Origin: Burkholderiales bacterium
GTDB taxonomy: Bacteria; Pseudomonadota; Gammaproteobacteria; Burkholderiales; Burkholderiaceae_E
Length of the DNA: 64,000 bases
Direction of reading: 5' to 3'
Assembly: GCA_029977705.1 (NCBI GenBank)
Contig: JAPOKJ010000002.1
Span: forward strand, 1-64,000
The first letter of the stretch is position 1, and every line of letters starts with the position of its first letter. The position numbers and the translations under genes are program-made. Positions 58,731 to 64,000 of the stretch are shown here, one piece after another. The notes beneath the pieces were generated by a model. That model had not been told where the DNA came from, searched no databases, and was given only the letters and a program-made list of their open reading frames with translations.

Positions 58731-59669
58731 TCAGTGGGACAGGGGACGCGCGTCGGGCCACAGGCGCAGCGCCGGGTTCTCCAGCGACAGCAAGGTCTTG
58801 CGCAGGGCCTCGATCGCGGCGACGCGTGGAAAACTCTTGCGCCAAGCGAGTACCACGCGACGCGTGGGCACCGGCTTTTCGAAAGGCACGTAGGCCAGCA
58901 GGCGGTCGTCGGCAGGACGCGCCAGCTCCGGCATCACGGTCACGCCCAGCCCCGCCGCCACCATGTGGCGGATGGTTTCGAGCGAGGAGCCCTCGAAGCT
59001 TTTCTGGATGCCTCCGCTGGCCGCGGAAAAGCGCGACAGCTCGGGACAGACCTCGAGCACATGGTCGCGGAAACAATGACCCATGCCGAGCAGCAGCATG
59101 GTCTCGTCCTTGATCTCGTCGGAGCGGATCGCAGCACGCTGGGCCCAGGGGTGGTGGGCCGGCACGGCCACCACGAAGCTCTCGTCATAGAGGGCCTGCG
59201 TCACCAGCCCGTTGGCCGGGAAAGGGTCGGCCAGGATCGCCACGTCGATATCGCCCTGGCGCAGCAGCTCGAGCAGCTTGACGGTGAAGTTCTCCTGCAG
59301 GATCAAGGGCGTGGCCGGATGGCGCTGGATCATGCGCGGCACCAGCAGGGGCAGCAGATAGGGCCCGATGGTGTAGATCACCCCCACCTTGAGCGGCCCG
59401 CTCAGCGGGTCCTTGCCCGAGCGCGCGATTTCCTTGATGACCTGCGCTTCCTCGAGCACCTTCTGCGCCTGCTCGACCACCTGCTGGCCAAGTGGCGTGA
59501 TCGAGATGTCGGAGGAGCCGCGCTCGAACAACTGCACGCCCAGTTCATCCTCGAGCTTCTTGATCGCCACCGACAGCGTCGGCTGGCTGACGAAGCAGGA
59601 CTCGGCCGCACGACCGAAATGGCGTTCGCGAGCCACTGCAACGATGTAACGAAGTTCGGTCAGGGTCAT
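58731..59669 (-). CDS. oxyR: Hydrogen peroxide sensor OxyR (LysR family)
   Basis: The 312-residue protein has the LysR winged helix (MTLTELRYIVAVARERHFGRAA) and an effector domain with the peroxide-sensing cysteines Cys199 and Cys208 in GHCFRDHVLEVC, the same numbers as in E. coli OxyR. This redox pair makes it OxyR rather than a generic LysR. On the minus strand TAGAAT (59685-59680) is a -10 box only about 4 nt of leader from the start. An OxyR-like site lies at the promoter, suggesting self-regulation. Confidence 0.94.
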   Translation of the reverse strand: MTLTELRYIVAVARERHFGRAAESCFVSQPTLSVAIKKLEDELGVQLFERGSSDISITPLGQQVVEQAQKVLEEAQVIKEIARSGKDPLSGPLKVGVIYTIGPYLLPLLVPRMIQRHPATPLILQENFTVKLLELLRQGDIDVAILADPFPANGLVTQALYDESFVVAVPAHHPWAQRAAIRSDEIKDETMLLLGMGHCFRDHVLEVCPELSRFSAASGGIQKSFEGSSLETIRHMVAAGLGVTVMPELARPADDRLLAYVPFEKPVPTRRVVLAWRKSFPRVAAIEALRKTLLSLENPALRLWPDARPLSH

Positions 59670-59671
59670 GA

Positions 59672-59708
59672 GGGAGCCGATTCTAGCAGTGCAGTAGCAT
59701 TCACCTAT
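59672..59708 (-). promoter_or_regulatory. Candidate OxyR binding site
   Basis: Read on the minus strand, the 37 bp fit the OxyR layout of four tetramers spaced by 7 bp: ATAG, CTAC, CTAG, TCCC against ATAG, CTAT, ATAG, CTAT (11 of 16 matches, 10 of them in the first three tetramers). It lies in the oxyR/dgoK gap, overlaps the oxyR -10 box and touches the dgoK start codon. Confidence 0.45.
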
Positions 59709-60669
59709 GACATCCGCAGTTTTTATAGGAATCGACTGGGGTACCAGTGCAGCCCGTGCCCTCGCCTTCGATGCCCGGGGCCAGGTGCTGGCCCAAAGTC
59801 CAGCCTCGGCCGGCGAGCGAATGGGCGTGCAACGCCTGCATGAGGACCTCGGCCGGACGCCAGCCCCTGCCGATTTTGCAGTCGCCCTGGAGACCCTGCT
59901 CGCGAGCCTGGGCGTGGCGCTGCCACAAGCACTGCCGGTGCTGGCCTGCGGCATGATCGGCAGCCGCCAGGGCCTGGCCGATGCCGGCTACCTGGCCTGC
60001 CCGGCCGCGCCCCTGGCATTGGCCCGCCGACTCGTGCCCATCGCTTGTGGCAGGCGCCTGCTGCATCTGGTGCCGGGCCTGCGCATGGACGGGGCGGCGC
60101 CCGACGTGATGCGCGGCGAGGAGACCCAACTGCTGGGCGCGATGCAGCCGGCCGAACCAGGGCAAGGCCTGATGATCCTGCCAGGCAGCCACAGCAAGTG
60201 GGCCCTGTGTGCCGACGGGGAGATCAAGCATTTCCAGACCCAGTTCAGCGGTGAATTGTTTGCGGCCCTGAGCCAGCACAGCCTGATCGGTCGCCTGTTC
60301 ACTGCAGCAGGCCTGGCAAGCCTGGACGAGGCCGCCTTCGACCAGGGGGTGGCCCTGGCCGCCAGCGCGCCGGCGCAGTGGCAGCGCCACCTGTTCCGGG
60401 TGCGCGCCCTGACCCTGAGCGGCGGCCTGTCCGAGGATGCCGCCCCCAGCTTCCTGTCGGGCCTGCTGATCGGTCACGAAATCGCGGCGGGCCGTCCCCA
60501 GTTTCCGGATTTGACCCGGGCTGACCTGATTGGCAGCGACCTGTTGTGTCATCGTTACGCCCGTGCCCTGCCCGCCTTCGGCCTGCTGCCAAGGGTGCGC
60601 GGCAACACCGCAGCCGATGGCTTGTGGCAACTGGCCCGGGCAGCCGGTCTGGTACCCGAACTTTCCTGA
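59707..60669 (+). CDS. dgoK: 2-dehydro-3-deoxygalactonokinase
   Basis: The 320-residue protein has FIGIDWGTSAARALAFD for phosphate binding, ACGMIGSRQG, and LPGSHSKWA, all marks of DgoK. It phosphorylates 2-dehydro-3-deoxygalactonate in the De Ley-Doudoroff galactonate route. The aldolase gene follows 74 bp on, but no galactonate dehydratase or transporter is in the window. The start codon is only 37 bp from that of the divergent oxyR gene. Confidence 0.94.
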   Translation: MTSAVFIGIDWGTSAARALAFDARGQVLAQSPASAGERMGVQRLHEDLGRTPAPADFAVALETLLASLGVALPQALPVLACGMIGSRQGLADAGYLACPAAPLALARRLVPIACGRRLLHLVPGLRMDGAAPDVMRGEETQLLGAMQPAEPGQGLMILPGSHSKWALCADGEIKHFQTQFSGELFAALSQHSLIGRLFTAAGLASLDEAAFDQGVALAASAPAQWQRHLFRVRALTLSGGLSEDAAPSFLSGLLIGHEIAAGRPQFPDLTRADLIGSDLLCHRYARALPAFGLLPRVRGNTAADGLWQLARAAGLVPELS

Positions 60670-60743
60670 GTCCTTTGCGCTTCGGGCATCATCGCGGGAC
60701 ATCCCTGTTGCCCCTGGCGTAAGTCCCCCCCGCCCCCTGTGCC

Positions 60744-61373
60744 ATGACCCGAAAATCCTCGCCACTGCCCCTGATCCCGATCCTGCGTGGCATACAGGAC
60801 CACGAGGCGGTCGCCATCGTCGATGCCCTGCTCGCCTGTGGCTACGATTGCATCGAGGTGCCGCTCAATTCGCCGAGGGCCTTCGACACCTTGGCACTGC
60901 TGCGGGCACGCTTTCCGGAGGTCCATCTCGGGGCCGGTACCGTACTGGCGGTCGATCAGGTGGACCGGCTGGCCGATCTGGGTGTCGACCTGATCCTGGC
61001 CCCCAACTTCAATGCCGGGGTGGTGACGCGTGCCCTGGCCCGCGGCCTGCGCGCGATGCCGGGCGTCGCCACGCCCAGCGAAGCCTTTGCCGCGCTCGAG
61101 ACCGGGGCCACCGAGCTGAAACTGTTTCCGGCCGAAATGATCCAGCCCGTCGTGCTCAAGGCCTGGCGCGCCGTGCTGCCGGCGCCCGTCTCGCTCTTTC
61201 CGGTCGGTGGCATCCATGCGGAAAACATGGCAAGCTTCCTGCGCGCCGGTGCCGACGGTTTCGGTTTCGGCTCCTCGGTGTACGCGCCAGGCGACGGCCC
61301 TGCGGCGGTTACGGCCAAGGCGGCCCACATCCGGCGGGCCTGGGACCAGTACCATGGCCGCTTCCAGACCTGA
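60744..61373 (+). CDS. dgoA: 2-dehydro-3-deoxy-6-phosphogalactonate aldolase
   Basis: The 209-residue protein is a class I aldolase of the KDPG family with Schiff-base Lys126 in ELKLFPAE, an IPILRG start, and VPLNSP and GAGTVL segments. It splits KDPGal into pyruvate and glyceraldehyde-3-phosphate. It pairs with dgoK. A KDPG aldolase is the alternative; the SPRAF segment and the DgoK neighbour favour the galactonate route. Confidence 0.93.
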   Translation: MTRKSSPLPLIPILRGIQDHEAVAIVDALLACGYDCIEVPLNSPRAFDTLALLRARFPEVHLGAGTVLAVDQVDRLADLGVDLILAPNFNAGVVTRALARGLRAMPGVATPSEAFAALETGATELKLFPAEMIQPVVLKAWRAVLPAPVSLFPVGGIHAENMASFLRAGADGFGFGSSVYAPGDGPAAVTAKAAHIRRAWDQYHGRFQT

Positions 61374-61391
61374 GGCATAACGCCCCCTGCC

Positions 61392-62492
61392 ATGGCCGCC
61401 AAAGTCATCCTCTTCGCCACCCCCGTGTTTTTCCTGCTGATCCTGGCCGAATGGCTATGGGGCCTGAAAACCGGGCGCAACACCTATCGCCTGAATGACG
61501 CCATCAACAGCCTGAGCCTGGGTATCCTGAGCCAGATCACGGCACTGTTCGGCCGGGTGCTGCGCATCGGTCTGTATGTCGCGACCTACCGCCTGATCGA
61601 ACCGGCCACCGGCGCGACCGGCGACAGCGCGCTGGTCCGCTTCTGGACCAGTCCGGCCGGCTGGGTGCTGGCCCTGGTGTTCTATGACTTCTGCTATTAC
61701 TGGCTGCACCGGCTGGGCCACGAGTGCGCGGTGCTGTGGGCCGCCCATGTGGTGCACCACCAGAGCCAGGACTACAACCTGTCCACTGCCCTGCGCCAGA
61801 CCTCGACCGGCTTCCTGCTCGGCTGGATCTTCTATCTGCCGATGGCGCTGGCCGGCGTGCCGCCCCAGGTGTTTGCAGTGGTTGCCTTGATCGACCTGCT
61901 GTACCAGTTCTGGGTTCACACCCGTCACATCGGCAAGCTGGGCTGGTTCGACCGGGTCTTCTGTTCACCTTCGAACCACCGGGTGCATCATGCGATCAAC
62001 CCGCAGTACCTGGACCGCAATTACGGCGGCATCCTCGTGATCTGGGATCGCCTCTTCGGCAGCTTCGCCGAGGAAAACGAGCCCTGCATCTATGGCACGC
62101 GCGCGCCACTCAACAGCTGGGATCCGGTCTGGGCCAATCTCGAGGTCTATGTGCACCTGGCCCGCAGCAGCTGGCGGACACGGCGCTGGCAGGACAAGCT
62201 GGCCCTCTGGTTCAAGCCCCCGGGCTGGCTGCCGGATGACCTGCGGGCCGCCCAGGGCAGCGCCGCGACGGCAAGTCCCGATCCGGCCCGCCTGCAGCCC
62301 TACGACCCACCCATGACGCGCCGGCAGATGATCGCGGCCCTGCTGCTGTTCACCGTTGCCTTGGGCGGCGCGACGGTATTTCTCGACTGGGCTGCCCGTG
62401 CGCCCTTTGGCCAGGCGGCGCTGGCCTGCCTGATGCTCAGCCTGCTGCTGTGGGCGGTAGGACATCTGATGCAGCGACGCCTGCCCGCCTGA
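61392..62492 (+). CDS. Sterol desaturase/fatty acid hydroxylase family membrane protein
   Basis: The 366-residue protein has several membrane helices and the eight-histidine di-iron clusters of the family: HRLGHE (His106), HVVHHQS, and NHRVHHAINP, with CSPSNHR before the last. Two more helices (residues about 312-360) follow a short soluble part. Relatives hydroxylate or desaturate lipids, including alkylglycerol monooxygenase. The substrate is unknown; it could act on the lipids made elsewhere in the cell. The dgoA gene is 18 bp upstream. Confidence 0.9.
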   Translation: MAAKVILFATPVFFLLILAEWLWGLKTGRNTYRLNDAINSLSLGILSQITALFGRVLRIGLYVATYRLIEPATGATGDSALVRFWTSPAGWVLALVFYDFCYYWLHRLGHECAVLWAAHVVHHQSQDYNLSTALRQTSTGFLLGWIFYLPMALAGVPPQVFAVVALIDLLYQFWVHTRHIGKLGWFDRVFCSPSNHRVHHAINPQYLDRNYGGILVIWDRLFGSFAEENEPCIYGTRAPLNSWDPVWANLEVYVHLARSSWRTRRWQDKLALWFKPPGWLPDDLRAAQGSAATASPDPARLQPYDPPMTRRQMIAALLLFTVALGGATVFLDWAARAPFGQAALACLMLSLLLWAVGHLMQRRLPA

Positions 62493-62513
62493 GGCCGAAC
62501 CGCTGCCAGCCCC

Positions 62514-63278
62514 ATGAATGCCTTCTGCTCACCGGACTCGCCGTACCATCGCGCCCTCGGCGTCATCGGTGGCATGGGTCCGCAGGCCAGCAATGATTTC
62601 CTGAACAAGCTGATCGAAGAGACCGGCGCGCAGCGCGACCAGGACCACGTGCCGGTGATCATGCTGTCGATTCCCCAGACCCCGGACCGCAACGCGGCCT
62701 TGCTGGGTGATGGTCCATCACCGCTGCCGATGATGCAGGAGGCGGCGCGGCGCCTGATCCAGGCCGGCGCAGGTTGCATCGTGATGCCCTGCAATACCGC
62801 CCATGCCTGGGCCGCTGAGCTGGCCCGCGACCTGCCGGTCCCCTTCCTGGCGATCACCGATGCTGCCTGCCAGGCCCTGGCCGCGCGCCATCGCCCGGGT
62901 GCGCGCATCGGCCTGATGGCCACGCCGGGGACACTGGCCGCCGGCATCTATCAGGCGCGCCTGATGGCCGCTGGCTTCGAGGTGCAGATTCCGGCCGGGC
63001 CGGTGCAGCAGCAACAGGTGCAGCCCGCCATTGCGGCCGTCAAGGCAGGCCAGGCGCAGCAGGCCGCGGCCCTGGCGGAAGCCGCCGCCGATCATCTGAT
63101 GCAAAGCGGCTGCGACGGCCTTCTGGTGGCCTGCACCGAGTTGCCGGTCGCGCTGGACGCCGGTAGCGGCCGACACCGGGCCCACGCGCTCGATGCGACG
63201 CGCGCACTGGCCCGCCAGGCCCTGACCTGGTGGCGCCAGGCGCAGGCCGGGCAGGAGGGCGCAGCCCTCAGGCCTTGA
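62514..63278 (+). CDS. Aspartate/glutamate racemase family protein
   Basis: The 254-residue protein starts with the family LGVIGGMGPQAS and has the two catalytic cysteines in PCNTAH (Cys93) and ACTELP (Cys207). It likely interconverts L- and D-aspartate or glutamate. The gap to the hydroxylase gene is 21 bp and the 3' end overlaps the convergent recG gene by 11 bp. Confidence 0.92.
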   Translation: MNAFCSPDSPYHRALGVIGGMGPQASNDFLNKLIEETGAQRDQDHVPVIMLSIPQTPDRNAALLGDGPSPLPMMQEAARRLIQAGAGCIVMPCNTAHAWAAELARDLPVPFLAITDAACQALAARHRPGARIGLMATPGTLAAGIYQARLMAAGFEVQIPAGPVQQQQVQPAIAAVKAGQAQQAAALAEAAADHLMQSGCDGLLVACTELPVALDAGSGRHRAHALDATRALARQALTWWRQAQAGQEGAALRP

Positions 63279-64000
63279 GAAATTCCTCGCGCCCGCCCAG
63301 CCAGTAATGCAGATGCTTGTCGGCCAGTTCGGGGTAGTCCCTGAGCATGTCGGTCGCCATGTCGCGGGCGATCTCGACCAGATCGGCATCCCGCTCCAGG
63401 TCGGCAAAACGCAGCAGGGGCAGGCCCGATTGCCGCGCCCCAAGAAACTCGCCGGGCCCTCGGATCTGAAGGTCGCGGCGGGCGATCTCGAAGCCGTCCT
63501 GGGTTTCGTACATGGTCTTCAGGCGCGCCTTGCCGGTCTCGGACAAGGGCCCCTGATACAGCAGCACGCAAATGCTTTGCGCAGTGCCCCGACCGACCCG
63601 TCCGCGCAACTGGTGCAACTGGGCCAGTCCGAAACGCTCGGCATGCTCGATGACCATCAGCGAGGCATTGGGCACATCAACGCCGACCTCGATGACGGTG
63701 GTCGCCACCAGCACCGGCACCTCGCGGGCCACGAAGCGCGCCATCACGGACTGCTTTTCGGCCGCCGGCATGCGACCGTGCAACAGCCCCACCTCCAGCG
63801 GCGCCAAGGCCGCCGCCAGATCCTCGCGGGTATCGATGGCGGTCTGCAGGTCGAGGGTCTCGCTCTCCTCGATCAGCGGGCAGACCCAGTACACCTGGCG
63901 TCCCTCGGCCACGGCCTCCCGGATGCGCTCGATCAGTTCGTCGCGCCGACCCGCGCCGAGCAGGCGGGTCTGGATCGGTTGCCGGCCCGGGGGCAATTCG
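63268..64000 (-). CDS. recG: ATP-dependent DNA helicase RecG, C-terminal part (cut by window edge)
   Basis: About 244 C-terminal residues are present. They hold helicase motifs V (VATTVIEVGVDVPNAS) and VI (QLRGRVGRG) and the RecG end (LQIRGPGEFLGARQSGLP). RecG remodels stalled replication forks and branched DNA. The N-terminal wedge domain and motifs I to III lie beyond base 64000. Confidence 0.96.
   Translation of the reverse strand, partial: ELPPGRQPIQTRLLGAGRRDELIERIREAVAEGRQVYWVCPLIEESETLDLQTAIDTREDLAAALAPLEVGLLHGRMPAAEKQSVMARFVAREVPVLVATTVIEVGVDVPNASLMVIEHAERFGLAQLHQLRGRVGRGTAQSICVLLYQGPLSETGKARLKTMYETQDGFEIARRDLQIRGPGEFLGARQSGLPLLRFADLERDADLVEIARDMATDMLRDYPELADKHLHYWLGGREEFLKA

Overview
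The window is a contiguous piece of chromosome from a high-GC betaproteobacterium, most likely of the order Burkholderiales. This rests on gene order: glmM-folP-ftsH-rlmE followed by greA-carB-carA, dnaX-ybaB-recR with the SRP RNA, trxA-rho-rpmE (zinc-free type B L31), orn-M48 protease-phhB-rsgA-cobD-like, and rpsP-rimM-trmD-rplS. I see no insertion sequence, prophage, integrase or CRISPR array. The DNA is very compact: many genes overlap by 4 bp, and several convergent pairs overlap by 11 to 61 bp.

Layout. 1-3.8 kb: a pair for neutral lipid or wax metabolism, an acyl-ACP-reductase-like enzyme with an extra N-terminal domain and a Lys/Ala/Pro tail, overlapping a WS/DGAT acyltransferase. 3.8-10.9 kb: an envelope and metal-uptake block with a TPR protein, a TonB-dependent receptor coupled to a globin-like protein, a ZnuD-like receptor with a small His/Cys-containing exported protein, and a YwqK-like repeat protein. 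10.9-24 kb: an amidohydrolase, tRNA-Pro/Arg/His, glmM-folP-ftsH-rlmE, a GNAT-yhbY pair, and greA-carB-carA. 24-31 kb: DUF4230, MAPEG, recR-ybaB-dnaX, SRP RNA, trxA, rho and rpmE. 31-45.6 kb: two membrane proteins (GT-like and MATE), orn, two M48 proteases, phhB, rsgA, a CobD-like protein, DUF898, a NUDIX hydrolase, the rpsP operon and two small envelope proteins. 45.6-51.5 kb: a beta-oxidation block (acyl-CoA dehydrogenase, etfA, etfB) divergent from a MarR regulator, plus a crotonase lacking both usual glutamates. 51.7-57 kb: MoxR-DUF58-TgpA and a lytic transglycosylase. 57-64 kb: EamA, cysM, oxyR, a dgoK-dgoA pair, a fatty acid hydroxylase-type protein, an Asp/Glu racemase and the 3' part of recG, cut by the window edge.

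How the genes work together. Most are housekeeping genes. The distinctive parts concern lipids: an acyl-ACP reductase-like/WS-DGAT pair at one end and an ETF/acyl-CoA dehydrogenase block under a likely MarR switch near 49.5 kb, which could serve storage and breakdown of acyl chains. The first enzyme carries a repeat tail like those of histone-H1-like proteins and DNA-tethering phasins, which suggests a lipid-body protein that also touches DNA. Regulation visible in the DNA includes two MarR operators on overlapping promoters, an OxyR-like box at oxyR/dgoK, a Zur/Fur-like palindrome, a C-rich leader before rho, a structured leader before rpmE, a sigma-32-like promoter before ftsH, and several promoters placed so close to the start codon that mRNAs would have almost no leader.
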